Below, piece after piece: positions 27,323 to 35,609 of a stretch of 64,000 nt of DNA. The translations under genes were made by a program, and so were the position numbers. Source of the DNA: Rhodocista pekingensis (GTDB lineage: Bacteria; Pseudomonadota; Alphaproteobacteria; Azospirillales; Azospirillaceae); NCBI RefSeq assembly GCF_042665545.1, contig NZ_JBHTCM010000004.1, positions 620,001-684,000 of the forward strand, read 5' to 3'. How positions within the stretch are numbered: position 1 is the stretch's first letter; the number at the start of each line of letters is the position of its first letter. Under the pieces are notes generated by a model, which was not told the origin of the DNA, did no database searches, and worked only from the letters and a program-made list of their open reading frames with translations.

Positions 27323-27336
27323 GGTAGTCCCCTACC
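27323..27336. promoter_or_regulatory. Inverted repeat GGTAG-TCCC-CTACC
   Basis: Five-base arms around a 4-base centre, as is common for LuxR/NarL dimers. A related C-rich sequence recurs upstream of the third regulator at 29361 and 29788. Confidence 0.35.
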
Positions 27337-27718
27337 CCGACCGAACAGTCCCGGGGCATCGTTGCCGCAGGACATCCGTCCGTCAATCGCTGTCGGCAAC
27401 CGACGGATTATCACCAGATATGGCACGATCACCGTTTGCTTGGCTTGAGCGCCCCCTGTTCGGCGTTATGGTCAGTGCCGTGACATCGGGTGCGCAGTAT
27501 CTTTCAGAAAGATCAACTTTGAAACCATATCGTTTCGAGCGGATTGCTATTCAGAAGTATTACACTGGGAGATGGATTTCTCCCGAGATAATGACAAAAG
27601 GCCCCGGCGGAATGTTCACGGCAGGCGCGCATACTTTCAGAAGAGCGATGACATGGATGCCCAGAACGATCGGTCAGCGGACCCCGCCAGCAAGGCACGA
27701 CGAGGAAAGGTCAGCACC

Positions 27719-28381
27719 ATGCAGGTGTGTCTTGTGCCGGGGAACGAGGTCGTGGCGAGCCAGCTCCTGGCGTCCCTGGACAAGGAGGGTCGGCATCGCG
27801 TCACGGTCTGCCGCGACATCACGGAACTGAGTCAGGCAACGGCCACGCCGGACGTGATCCTGATCGACGTGCAGCAGTTTGCCGCGCTCCGGGAGAACGA
27901 GCCGATGGTCTATCTGCGGCTGTCGCGCCGCAGCCGGATCATCGTCATCCTGAGCAGCCGGGAGCTGCTGGACGCGGCCCATATCCTGGCCTTCGCGGAC
28001 GCCTGGGTGTTCGAGGACATCAACCTGAACCGCGTGAACGAGCTGATCGACCTGGGGGTGGAGGGGCACTGCATCCTGCCCAGACAGTTCCTGTCACGCA
28101 TGGGCGTGGACGAGATCCGGCTGACACTGCTGCCCCGGCTGACCGATGTGGAATTCCGCTGCCTCCAGCTTCTCGGCCAGGGGCTGAACAACCGCACCAT
28201 CGCGGAAGGGCTGAACCTTTCGGAGGCCGTCATCAAGTCGATGGTGCGTAGCGTGCTGGCGAAGTTGCATTTCCGCAACCGGACAGAGGCCGGCGTCTTC
28301 GCCGCCCGGCAGCAGCATGCCCTGCATTCCGCGCGGCAGCCCGACATCCGCACCGGCACCGACGAAGCCCGCTCGGCCTGA
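27719..28381 (+). CDS. LuxR-type regulator with a pseudo-receiver domain
   Basis: A 220-residue protein with an N-terminal receiver-like fold and a LuxR-type helix-turn-helix (about 140-200, LTDVEFRCLQLLGQGLNNRT and SEAVIKSMVRSVLAKLHFRN). The receiver keeps the Asp of PDVILIDVQQF but lacks the acidic pair (LVPGNE in place of the usual DD) and the catalytic Lys (VFEDIN in place of K-D). It is unlikely to respond to phosphorylation in the usual way. I placed the start at 27719 because AGGAAAGG lies 8 bases upstream; the frame is open to 27572. Confidence 0.83.
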   Translation: MQVCLVPGNEVVASQLLASLDKEGRHRVTVCRDITELSQATATPDVILIDVQQFAALRENEPMVYLRLSRRSRIIVILSSRELLDAAHILAFADAWVFEDINLNRVNELIDLGVEGHCILPRQFLSRMGVDEIRLTLLPRLTDVEFRCLQLLGQGLNNRTIAEGLNLSEAVIKSMVRSVLAKLHFRNRTEAGVFAARQQHALHSARQPDIRTGTDEARSA

Positions 28382-28435
28382 GCGGGCAGGACAGGAGCGT
28401 CGCCGGGGCGGACGGAAACGGCAGGGGAAGAGGGA

Positions 28436-28482
28436 ACGGCGCAGGCCCTGGGGCACTGCGCCGTCATCCGGATTCCCGGATG
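28436..28482. terminator. Tandem hairpins between convergent regulator genes
   Basis: ACGGCGCAG/CTGCGCCGT (28436-28444 with 28456-28464) is followed at once by CATCCGG-ATTC-CCGGATG (28465-28482). Both stems are perfect. No long T-tract. They separate the second and third LuxR-type genes. Confidence 0.5.
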
Positions 28483-28606
28483 CTTCCCGGAGAGAGGTCT
28501 GTTGCCGAACGGGTCCGGCCGCACAGCAGCCCTCTTCGGTGTTGCCCTTCCGGCGACTTCGGAGCCTCCGCCCGCCCGGAAAGGACGGGCAGAGGCGCCC
28601 GGTGGA

Positions 28607-29293
28607 TCAGCCGGCCGCGGCGGCGGGGGCGGTCGCGCCCGTGAACTCGCCGCCGATGCCGTTGTTCAGCGCCCATATCGCCGCCTGGGTGCGGTTCGAG
28701 GCGTTGATCTTGCGCAACAGGCTCTTGAGGTGGACCTTCACGGTCGCCTCGGTGATGTTCAGGTGGTTGGCGATCATCTTGTTGCTGTCGCCGTTCAGCA
28801 GGCAGCGCAGAATCTGGATCTCCCGCTGCGAGAGCCCCTTGCGCGAGACCGGCATCTCCAGCCCGTTGCCGTTCACCCGACCGCTGATGAGCAGGGCCGC
28901 GAGATGGGTGGGGAACACCTTCTCCCCCATCATCACCAGCCGCAGGGACTGGGTCAGGGCGTCCGAGGACAGATCCTTCATCAGATAGCCGTCGGCCCCG
29001 GCCTCCAGCGCATTGGAGAGGCGCCGGGTGCAGAGATCCGTGGTCAGCACGACCATGCGGGAGTTCGGCAGCGCCTGGCGCAGACGGCGCATCGCTTCGG
29101 CTTCCTCTTCGCCGCCGTTGACCAGATCGAGCAGGATGAGGTCGGGCTTCAGCCCCTGGTCGGCAACCGTAACCCCCTCACGCACATTGCTCGCCTCCGC
29201 GACGATCTTGAAGGGAGACTCGTCGAGAAGCCGCTTCAGGCCCTCGCGGAAAAGCTTGTTCGCATCGATGAGGAAGGCCGTCACGTTTTCCAT
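28607..29293 (-). CDS. LuxR/NarL-type response regulator
   Basis: A 228-residue regulator with a largely standard receiver (phosphoacceptor Asp in PDLILLDLV, Thr in VVLTT, Lys in GYLMKDLS) and a LuxR helix-turn-helix (about 150-210, LSQREIQILRCLLNGDSNKM and ATVKVHLKSLLRKINASNRT). It is the only one of the three clustered regulators that looks phosphorylatable. The C-terminus ends in an Ala/Thr tail. FlcA, which controls flocculation and cyst formation in Azospirillum, is a regulator of this type; equivalence cannot be judged from sequence reading alone. Confidence 0.88.
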   Translation of the reverse strand: MENVTAFLIDANKLFREGLKRLLDESPFKIVAEASNVREGVTVADQGLKPDLILLDLVNGGEEEAEAMRRLRQALPNSRMVVLTTDLCTRRLSNALEAGADGYLMKDLSSDALTQSLRLVMMGEKVFPTHLAALLISGRVNGNGLEMPVSRKGLSQREIQILRCLLNGDSNKMIANHLNITEATVKVHLKSLLRKINASNRTQAAIWALNNGIGGEFTGATAPAAAAG

Positions 29294-30029
29294 GTTTCGC
29301 TCCCGCGCTAGTTTGGATATGGCGTTTATCGACCAGCGCCCCCTCGGGCGCCCCGTCAGGGCGTACCCCCTGCCCCTCTGTTCTTGTCGCGCTTCCGATC
29401 CACTCTTTCGGGCGGAAGTTACGCCCGTATCGACTGGTTTGATATCTCTCGAAGGCCTTAAATCCCGGAGGCTTTAGACCTATGACGTCTTTCGATGAAG
29501 GACATCACCTGATCCCTTCCAGTACCCCGATCGATTTCTCATGAACTTGGCGGGATAATAGACCCTTTTTTATTAGCATCAGAGCATACGTCACCAGCAA
29601 AAAGGCATTATTCTTGCCAGAGTTCGCCTTGGCGGCGTCTGAAAAGCCCTGATCGGCACGGTCCTGCGGGACGCTTTGGCCGCCCGGGTTGCGCATGCGA
29701 TGCAGGAAATGCGGAGGCTGTACAATAAATGGTGGATGCGATGATGCTCCGCATCCACATAAGGTACGTCCGGACGGCCTATACAGGGCGTAGCCCCCCT
29801 GCCTATTCCATTCTGCCTGCCCACGACCAGACGATCGCCCGGTGGCGTCCGCCGGAGCGGCCAAGCAGGCGGCAGGGGGAAATACTCGGGCAGTGGCAGG
29901 GAGAGGCGTCCCGCACCCCAGCAAGCCTAGCCCCCGGGTGTACGGCAGCGTCCCAACCGGCAGCACGGTGGACTCCAGGAAGCAGGGTCAGCGGGACGGA
30001 AGACGCCTTCTGATGGCCGGCCGGCCCCC
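29294..30029. other. Long gene-free region upstream of the LuxR regulator
   Basis: These 736 bp have no frame with convincing codon use or ribosome site. They contain two similar C-rich elements, GGGCGTACCCCCTGCC (about 29360) and GGGCGTAGCCCCCCTGCC (about 29787), and a 9-bp inverted repeat at 29732-29758. Parts (29480-29620) are AT-rich with runs such as CCCTTTTTTATTAGC. It may hold regulatory sequence or an unrecognised RNA. Confidence 0.5.
29732..29758. repeat. 9-bp inverted repeat in the gene-free region
   Basis: GTGGATGCG (29732-29740) and CGCATCCAC (29750-29758) are perfect complements around a 9-base spacer. On the minus strand the stem is followed by CATTTATTG, so it could be a weak terminator or an operator. 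Confidence 0.4.
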
Positions 30030-30224
30030 TCAGTCCATCAGCGACATGACCCCGACCACCAGCAGGGCGATGGCGATCCAGGGCAGCAGGGCGGCGGCGA
30101 TCCAGATGGCAAGCCGATGGTGGCGCGGCAGCAGGTCCAGCTCAGGGTCCGGATGGCGGGACTCCGCATCCGGCATCCTGGCCTCCGGCGTGCACCGTTC
30201 GATGTCAACCTTGACCACAGACAC
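30030..30224 (-). CDS. Small single-pass membrane protein
   Basis: A 64-residue product from a GTG start with GGGAG 8-9 bases upstream. The first 35 residues are charged (ERCTPEARMPDAESRHPDPE); residues 38-62 form one membrane helix (LAIWIAAALLPWIAIALLVV). I do not recognise a family. The ribosome site and clear membrane segment argue for a real gene, but it stands alone between a gene-free region and the AAA ATPase gene. Confidence 0.5.
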   Translation of the reverse strand: MSVVKVDIERCTPEARMPDAESRHPDPELDLLPRHHRLAIWIAAALLPWIAIALLVVGVMSLMD

Positions 30225-30347
30225 AGGCCAGCTCCCGAAGCGAGGCGATCAGTATGACGCAACGCTAGCCGGACCACACTTGCCAACAGGTTAAGCCTGA
30301 CCTTTCGATCGCGCGCAGCGGAACCGGGCGGCGTCGGACGCCAGGGT

Positions 30348-31868
30348 TCAGACCAGCCCGCGCTGCTGCGCCTGAGCCAGCAGGATGAACTGGCGCATCA
30401 TCTGGTTCCGGAAGCGCAGCCGGTGTCCGCCGGGAACGATGACCTGCTGGAGCACAGCGCCCTCGGCCTGCGCCAGTTCGGTCAGGACAGACAGCACGTT
30501 CGCCTCCGGCAGCCTGCGCCCGTTCCCGCCCGGGCGGAGGGGGACGGCGGGAACGTCCGCCGCACGGAAGCTGCCGAACTCGTCGAAGGGGGCCTGAGCC
30601 GCCAGATACAGGACATCCGCCACGGTGCCGTTCTCCTCCGGGCCGATGACCCGGTGATAGGCTTCGACCAGGCTCCGCTCCGCCTCGGCGGCGCAGCGGC
30701 GCAGCGCGTCCGCCAGATCCTCCCGTTCCACGTTGCGCGCGCCCCGCGCCACGGCACCGCGGGCGGCATGCAGGCTGAGAAGCTGGGCGTAGTAGGGAAG
30801 CCCCTTGGAGAAGGCGACGATCTTCTGCCGCACCTCCGGCGCGAAGGTCAGGCCCGCGGCCTCCGCCCCCACCAGGACGATGCGCTCGATCTCGCGGTCG
30901 GTCATCGGCGGCAGGTGGACCGCCACCAGCGAGCGCTGGATGGAGGGGTGCTTGCCCAGAAGCTGATCCACGGTCTCGGCCACCCCGATGACGAAGAGGG
31001 TCACCGGACTGCCGTTGTCCGTGAGGTTCTTGATCAGCTCCGCCAGCTTGTTCTTCACATCCTCGCTGAGCACGCGGTCGTACTCGTCCAGCACGAACAT
31101 CACATGGGTGCCGGCGATCCCGTCCAGCACGTCGGCAAGCTGGGTGACACTGAACGGACCGGACGGCAGCCGGGCGTCGAAGCCGCCGCTGCTGCGGCCG
31201 GCGGCGAAGGGGCTGTTCGCGGCGCCGCGCTGGAAGTTCGCCGGAACGCGCCGCAGCAGGCTGCGGAACATGTCCTCGAACCCCAGCTCTGCCGAGCAGG
31301 TCATCTTGACGGTGAGATAGCCCGCCTGCCCCGCGATACGCTCGACCGCGTTCGCCAACGAGGTCTTGCCGCGGCCCCGGTCGCCATGCAGGACGACATG
31401 GGCCCGCTCCTCCTCGATGGCGGCGATGATCCGGCGAAGGGTGTTCAGCCGGCCGACGAACAGACCGTTCACCTCCTGCTTCGGCCGGGTCGGGGTGAAG
31501 GCCTCGCGCAGGGCCTGGCTGACTTCCGGCGGGATGCCGGAGACGGCCTGCGCCGACGCGGCCGTGCGGATCCCGTTGGCAACCGGCAGGGTGAAGCGCG
31601 GCAGTTCCTCCTCCGGCGCCGGGGCGGCCGTCAGGACACCGCCGCGCACCTCGCGGAGCGGCGGCGGACCCGGACGCAGCGGCCGGTCGGCTCCCGGTTC
31701 GGGACGGACCGGCTCGAACGGCACCTCGACCGCGGCCGGTCCGGGACGCCGGGAGCGCAGGTCGATCCCGCTTGCATCGCCCGTCAGGCCATCGCCCGTG
31801 AAGGTATCGCCGTGTCGGCGCTTGCGGAAGAAGTCGCGCATGGTCGTGTTCGCCGCGTTGTCGTCCAT
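30348..31868 (-). CDS. AAA+ ATPase linked to polysaccharide export
   Basis: A 506-residue protein with a disordered N-terminal third (1-130, Pro/Arg-rich) and an Orc1/Cdc6-like AAA+ module: Walker A HGDRGRGKTS (161-170), Walker B VMFVLDEYDR (Asp261-Glu262), then a sensor-like region FVIGVAETVD and a helical lid. The C-terminus resembles a winged-helix. No signal or membrane segment. It lies 50 bp downstream of the polysaccharide export lipoprotein on the same strand, so it may serve exopolysaccharide assembly, but substrate and partner are unknown. Confidence 0.75.
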   Translation of the reverse strand: MDDNAANTTMRDFFRKRRHGDTFTGDGLTGDASGIDLRSRRPGPAAVEVPFEPVRPEPGADRPLRPGPPPLREVRGGVLTAAPAPEEELPRFTLPVANGIRTAASAQAVSGIPPEVSQALREAFTPTRPKQEVNGLFVGRLNTLRRIIAAIEEERAHVVLHGDRGRGKTSLANAVERIAGQAGYLTVKMTCSAELGFEDMFRSLLRRVPANFQRGAANSPFAAGRSSGGFDARLPSGPFSVTQLADVLDGIAGTHVMFVLDEYDRVLSEDVKNKLAELIKNLTDNGSPVTLFVIGVAETVDQLLGKHPSIQRSLVAVHLPPMTDREIERIVLVGAEAAGLTFAPEVRQKIVAFSKGLPYYAQLLSLHAARGAVARGARNVEREDLADALRRCAAEAERSLVEAYHRVIGPEENGTVADVLYLAAQAPFDEFGSFRAADVPAVPLRPGGNGRRLPEANVLSVLTELAQAEGAVLQQVIVPGGHRLRFRNQMMRQFILLAQAQQRGLV

Positions 31869-31918
31869 GGCCGGACAAACACCGGCCGGGTCTTGACGGA
31901 TCGTGTCTTTTACGAGTC

Positions 31919-32503
31919 TCAGAAGAACCTTTCGGGCACGCGGATGACATCATCCGGGAGCACGGGAGTATTCGGCGGGGCCCGCCGCTCCTGCTTCTCG
32001 CCGTCGATGGTGCGGGTGATCAGGACATAGTCCTCGCGCGCCCGGTAGGTGTAGCCGCCGGCCATCGCCACCGCCGTGACGGCGGACATGCCGCTGGCAT
32101 AGGGATACTGACCGGGCTTGTTGATCTCGCCGATGATGTAGAAGGGGCGGAAGGTCAGCACCTCGACGCTGACCTTGGGGTCGCGCACATAGCCTTCGGC
32201 GAGGCGCTGGGCGATGCGTTCCTCCACCTGACGCGAACTCAGCCCCTTCGCCGCCACGCCGCCGATCAGCGGCAGCGCGATCTGGCCCGTACCGTCGACG
32301 GAGAACTCGCCGGAAAGCTGCTCCTGGCCGAACACGATCACGCGCACGGCATCCCCCGGCCCGAGCCGGTATTCGCCCGCATCCGCAAGAGCGACGGTCG
32401 GCTCCAGCGGCGGCGCCGTGGCCGACTGGCAGGCGGAAAGGGCGGCAGCCGCCAGCACGGCGACCATCAGGATGCCGCCCCGGAGGGCAGTTCGGATCGT
32501 CAT
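31919..32503 (-). CDS. Polysaccharide export lipoprotein (Wza-like)
   Basis: A 194-residue lipoprotein: signal ending in lipobox LSACQS (Cys25), then a poly_export domain (EYRLGPGDAVRVIVFGQEQL, about 43-125) and one SLBB-type domain (FYIIGEINKPGQYPYASGMS, about 130-190). It lacks the C-terminal helix of E. coli Wza (379 residues), as do many short export proteins. It should form the outer-membrane or periplasmic part of a capsule or exopolysaccharide exporter. No glycosyltransferases or Wzc-like kinase lie in the window. Confidence 0.9.
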   Translation of the reverse strand: MTIRTALRGGILMVAVLAAAALSACQSATAPPLEPTVALADAGEYRLGPGDAVRVIVFGQEQLSGEFSVDGTGQIALPLIGGVAAKGLSSRQVEERIAQRLAEGYVRDPKVSVEVLTFRPFYIIGEINKPGQYPYASGMSAVTAVAMAGGYTYRAREDYVLITRTIDGEKQERRAPPNTPVLPDDVIRVPERFF

Positions 32504-32596
32504 GTACGCCTCACGCAGGTCTTCGATGGGGTGCCCACAGTCTGGACCCGGGGCATCCGGTTCCGAAAAAACGGAGACACGGCAGCCATGCGGGTT

Positions 32597-32615
32597 TCCG
32601 TCGTAAGCCGACGGA
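32597..32615. repeat. 7-bp hairpin upstream of the polysaccharide export gene
   Basis: TCCGTCG-TAAGC-CGACGGA, perfect stem in the 5' region about 95 bp upstream of the export gene start. Could be an operator or leader hairpin. Confidence 0.3.
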
Positions 32616-32723
32616 CTGAGGAACGCGGGCTCCACCCGCCCGTTCCCGCGTCCCGTCCCGGCGATGGGGGAACTCCGGAAGGCCCTTGCCGGTTGCCGTC
32701 CGATCTAGTCCGAGGAGGTTTCC

Positions 32724-32924
32724 ATGCCCGACCGGTCATCCCGCGATAGCCGGACACCCCCCTCCGGCGATCGCCGGACGGTGCCCACGCATCCCTCGCC
32801 CCGGCATCCGGGCGACGATGCCATGCCCCCCTACTCGCCCGGCGGCGTGCCTGAGCCGGAGACGGACGAGAAAGTCAATCCGGAGCACGCGACCCCGGCC
32901 TACCCGCCCCGCCGGGCACCCTGA
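32724..32924 (+). CDS. Small disordered protein of unknown function
   Basis: Sixty-six residues rich in Pro, Ser, Arg and Asp (MPDRSSRDSRTPPSGDRRTV), with no membrane segment or recognisable domain. The main evidence is a perfect AGGAGG 5-6 bases before the ATG. It sits alone in the gap between the divergent export gene and the end of otsB. Function unknown; a stress-related small hydrophilic protein is possible but unsupported. Confidence 0.5.
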   Translation: MPDRSSRDSRTPPSGDRRTVPTHPSPRHPGDDAMPPYSPGGVPEPETDEKVNPEHATPAYPPRRAP

Positions 32925-33008
32925 GGGACCGGGCACCCTGACGGTACGCCGGCCTGCGCGGGCCGCGGCGCGAGGCTCCCCGCAAGCCGTGCGAGAAGGA
33001 AACGCTCC

Positions 33009-33842
33009 CTACCCGCCGAGCCGCGCGGACAGGGCGTCCAGCAGGCGTCCCACGGCCGGGATGTCCGGCAACACGGCGGTCGCGGCGGTGGGGTGACCGT
33101 GGTCGCCCACCAGGATTCCCATGCCCCGGTCACGCAAGGCGGCGAAGGCATCCTCGTCCGTCAGGTCGTCGCCGACATAGACGGGGAAGGACGCTTCCAG
33201 CCCTTCCGTGCCGATCAGGTGCAGCACGGCGCGGCCCTTGTCCCAGGGCAGGTCGGGGCGCAGCTCGAACAGTTCCTTGCCGCCGGTGCGGCGGAGCTGC
33301 GGCTCGGTGGCGGCGACGCTGCGCACGGCGTCCGCGACCTCGGCCTTGCGGGCTTCCTCCACCTGCCGGGTATGCACCGCCACCGCGTAGCGCTTGCGTT
33401 CCACCAGGGCGCCCGCGATGCCGGCCAGGGCCTGCTCCAGCGCCATGCCGGCACGCTCCAGGGCCGGCCGGTAGTCCTCACCCATGCGGTGACGGCCGGA
33501 GGGGGCGGCGATGTCGAATCCGTGGCTGCCGGCGTAGATCAGCTCTTCCAGGCCGACCTTGGCCCGCACGTCGTCGAGGTCGCGCCCGCTGACGATGGCG
33601 ACCGGGACCAGCCGCGCCAGCCGGCGCAGGCGCTCCCGCATCTCCTCCCCCAGTTCGGCGAGGTCTGGGCGCTGCATGATCGCCGTCAGGGTTCCGTCGA
33701 AGTCCAGGAACAGGGCGGGAGTCGACCCGGCCAGACGGTCGGCCAGGGCGGCGATGCCGGCATCGTCCAGCGGCCCGGCGGGTTTTCCCGTCGCGGGTCC
33801 CCCCTTCTGCGGGGCCGGGCGCGGAAACGCGGATTGCTGCAT
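33009..33842 (-). CDS. otsB: Trehalose-6-phosphate phosphatase OtsB
   Basis: A 277-residue HAD-type phosphatase that removes phosphate from trehalose-6-phosphate in the last step of trehalose synthesis. Motif I LFLDFDGTLTAI (Asp47, Asp49) and motif IV YVGDDLTDEDAF are intact, and GGKELFELRPDLPWDKGRAV is characteristic of OtsB. The start at 33842 has GAGGT 5 bases upstream. No otsA lies in the window. Trehalose protects against desiccation and osmotic stress. Confidence 0.93.
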   Translation of the reverse strand: MQQSAFPRPAPQKGGPATGKPAGPLDDAGIAALADRLAGSTPALFLDFDGTLTAIMQRPDLAELGEEMRERLRRLARLVPVAIVSGRDLDDVRAKVGLEELIYAGSHGFDIAAPSGRHRMGEDYRPALERAGMALEQALAGIAGALVERKRYAVAVHTRQVEEARKAEVADAVRSVAATEPQLRRTGGKELFELRPDLPWDKGRAVLHLIGTEGLEASFPVYVGDDLTDEDAFAALRDRGMGILVGDHGHPTAATAVLPDIPAVGRLLDALSARLGG

Positions 33843-33995
33843 GGAACACCTCGACTTCGTCCACGGGAGGTCCAGTGCGGGCCTGGAGCCGGGCGGCAGG
33901 GGGGACATGACCCCAGGGGTGTCGCCGTCACGGCCAAGGGCGGCCATTGCTGATGCAGCCGCGCAACACCTGGACCGGAATGCCGCTGAAACGAC

Positions 33996-34019
33996 AGCGG
34001 CCCCGGGAAAGGGGCCGCT
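33996..34019. terminator. Hairpin upstream of the first sRNA gene
   Basis: AGCGGCCCC (33996-34004) pairs with GGGGCCGCT (34011-34019) around GGGAAA. No T-run follows on the plus strand. It lies between otsB and the sRNA gene and may insulate them. Confidence 0.35.
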
Positions 34020-34057
34020 TCCGCTCTTGCCAACCGCGTCGGTCGGCGCGATGTTGT

Positions 34058-34083
34058 GCATCGCAGCATTCGTGCTGCATTGC
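34058..34083. promoter_or_regulatory. Imperfect 26-bp palindrome at the 5' end of sRNA copy 1
   Basis: GCATCGCAGCA (34058-34068) and TGCTGCATTGC (34073-34083) are complementary at 9 of 11 positions around TTCG. It could be an RNA hairpin or a binding site; its TGC-rich composition recalls PhaR operators, which is speculative. Confidence 0.3.
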
Positions 34084-34140
34084 CCTTAGTTGGGCGTTTC
34101 CTCCCTAGACTCAGGCCGCTCTGTGAGCGGCCCTTTTTTT
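34062..34140 (+). ncRNA. MmgR/suhB-like (alpha-r8 family) small RNA, copy 1
   Basis: The segment has the parts of a trans-acting sRNA: a GCAGCA-TTCG-TGCTGC hairpin (34063-34078), a small stem GCCC-TTAGTT-GGGC (34082-34095), a single-stranded C/U-rich anti-Shine-Dalgarno core GCGTTTCCTCCCTAG (34094-34108) and a perfect terminator GGCCGCTC-TGT-GAGCGGCC (34114-34132) followed by CTTTTTTT. The core and layout recur at 44680-44755. From memory this fits the alphaproteobacterial MmgR/suhB family (about 77 nt), implicated in polyhydroxybutyrate and phasin control in Sinorhizobium. The 5' end is estimated; a possible promoter is CTTGCC-N17-CGATGT from 34026. Confidence 0.72.
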
Positions 34141-34463
34141 GCCAGAACGTCGCAGCGGCGACAACCCCCCATCCGGGTGGGTTGCGCAACAAAAGTCCTA
34201 GACCGCCCCTGTGGACAAGTCTGGGGACAGCTCACGCGCATCCTGGGGCCGCCCGCAGCCCCCCTCGTGCGTCCTGCCGCCCTGGCGCCATGGCAGCATG
34301 CCTCCGGAAAGCGCGGCGAATGCCGGGATCAGGGTACCGGCCGGCGCGACTCGGGCTGATACGGCCGTGCTGTGGATAGTTCCGGCTGCCGCTTGCATCC
34401 GCGCGCCCGGGGGGCTTTGATCGCCTCCCCCACTCGACTGCCGCCCGGACGGGAGACGGCGCC
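34141..34463. other. Intergenic region between sRNA copy 1 and nagA
   Basis: No gene is supportable. It contains a CAACCC/GGGTTG hairpin (34162-34184) and two sequences resembling DnaA boxes (TGTGGACAA near 34210 and TGTGGATAG near 34371), too few and too poor to indicate an origin. Confidence 0.5.
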
Positions 34464-35609
34464 ATGTACGCCCTGGTCAACGCCACCCTGGAAAGCCCCG
34501 ACGGCCCCCTGGCCGGCCACGCCCTCGTGGTGGAGGGTGACCGTATCGGTGCCCTGCTGCCGGAACGGGAGCTGCCGGCCACGCTGCGCCGGATCGACCT
34601 GGGCGGCGGCATCCTGGCACCCGGCTTCATCGACCTTCAGGTGAATGGCGGCGGCGGCGTGCTGCTGAACGACGACCCGTCGCCGGAAGCGTTCGCCCGT
34701 GTGGCCGCGGCGCACCGCCGCTCCGGCACCACCGCCCTGCTGCCCACCCTCATCAGCGACCGCCTGCCCGTCCGCACGGCTGCGGTCGCGGCGCTGGAGG
34801 CGGTGCGGGCCAAGGGGCTTCCGTCGATCCTGGGCCTGCACCTGGAAGGACCGCATCTCTTCCCCGGCCGGCGTGGCGTGCATCCGGCCGGGGCGCTGGC
34901 GCCGCCGACGGAGGCGGATTTCGCGCTGGTGGAGCGGGCCGCGCGGTCGGGCCCGGTGCTCGTGACGGTGGCGCCGGAGGTCGTGGGACCCGACGGCATC
35001 CGGCGGTTCCGGGCGGCCGGCGCCGTCGTCGCGCTCGGCCACAGCGACGCCTCCCATGCCGATGCCGGCACCGCCTTCGCGGCGGGGGCCGCAGGGGTGA
35101 CGCACCTGTTCAACGCCATGAGCCAGCTCGGCAGCCGGGAACCCGGGCTGGTCGGCGCCGCCCTGGGCCACGATGACGTCTGGTGCGGCCTGATCGCGGA
35201 CGGGCACCATGTCCACTGGGCGTCGGTCCGGCTGGCCTGGCGGGTCAAGCGCCGCCGGCTGGTGCTGGTGACCGACGCCATGCCCCCGGTGGGAGCGGCG
35301 ACGCCCGAGGGCTACGTCCTCGGCGGGGAGTGCATCCGGGTCGAGGGCGGCCGCTGCGTCACGGCGGAGGGGCGGCTCGCCGGCTCCGCGCTGGACATGG
35401 CGGCGGCGGTGCGCAACATGGTCCGCCATGTCGGGGTGCCGCTTTCCGAGGCCCTGGCCCTGGCCGCCGCGGCTCCCGCGGATGCGCTTGGCCTGGGTCA
35501 CCGGCTCGGCCGCCTGCGGCCCGGGCTTCGAGCCGATCTCGTCCATCTGGACGGGTCCCTGGAGGTCCGCCGGACCTGGGTCGCCGGGATGGCCGATCCG
35601 CCCCTCTGA
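34464..35609 (+). CDS. nagA: N-acetylglucosamine-6-phosphate deacetylase NagA
   Basis: A 381-residue amidohydrolase that deacetylates GlcNAc-6-phosphate in amino-sugar and cell-wall recycling. Family features: GFIDLQVNGGGGV (54-66), metal-binding Glu128 in LHLEGPHLF, His193 in GHSDASHADA, His214 in THLFNAMSQ, and Asp271 in VTDAMPP. Length is normal. No nagB or transporter gene is adjacent. An upstream terminator closes the sRNA, so nagA should have its own promoter. Confidence 0.95.
   Translation: MYALVNATLESPDGPLAGHALVVEGDRIGALLPERELPATLRRIDLGGGILAPGFIDLQVNGGGGVLLNDDPSPEAFARVAAAHRRSGTTALLPTLISDRLPVRTAAVAALEAVRAKGLPSILGLHLEGPHLFPGRRGVHPAGALAPPTEADFALVERAARSGPVLVTVAPEVVGPDGIRRFRAAGAVVALGHSDASHADAGTAFAAGAAGVTHLFNAMSQLGSREPGLVGAALGHDDVWCGLIADGHHVHWASVRLAWRVKRRRLVLVTDAMPPVGAATPEGYVLGGECIRVEGGRCVTAEGRLAGSALDMAAAVRNMVRHVGVPLSEALALAAAAPADALGLGHRLGRLRPGLRADLVHLDGSLEVRRTWVAGMADPPL

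Larger units (their letters stand above)
27139..27718. other. Divergent regulatory region between two LuxR-type regulator genes
   Basis: This 580-bp stretch is clearly richer in A and T than its surroundings and holds no supportable gene. Visible elements are a 12-bp palindrome TATGCATGCATA at 27228-27239 and an inverted repeat GGTAG-TCCC-CTACC at 27323-27336. It presumably carries the promoters of both divergent regulators. Confidence 0.55.

Noticed and set aside
29505..29966. 153-residue minus-strand open frame in the gene-free region
   Set aside because: No ribosome site, mixed composition and no domain; I prefer to call the region non-coding.
34200..34380. DnaA-box-like sequences (TGTGGACAA, TGTGGATAG) suggesting an origin
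   Set aside because: Only two imperfect matches, no AT-rich unwinding element and no dnaA, hemE or parAB nearby.
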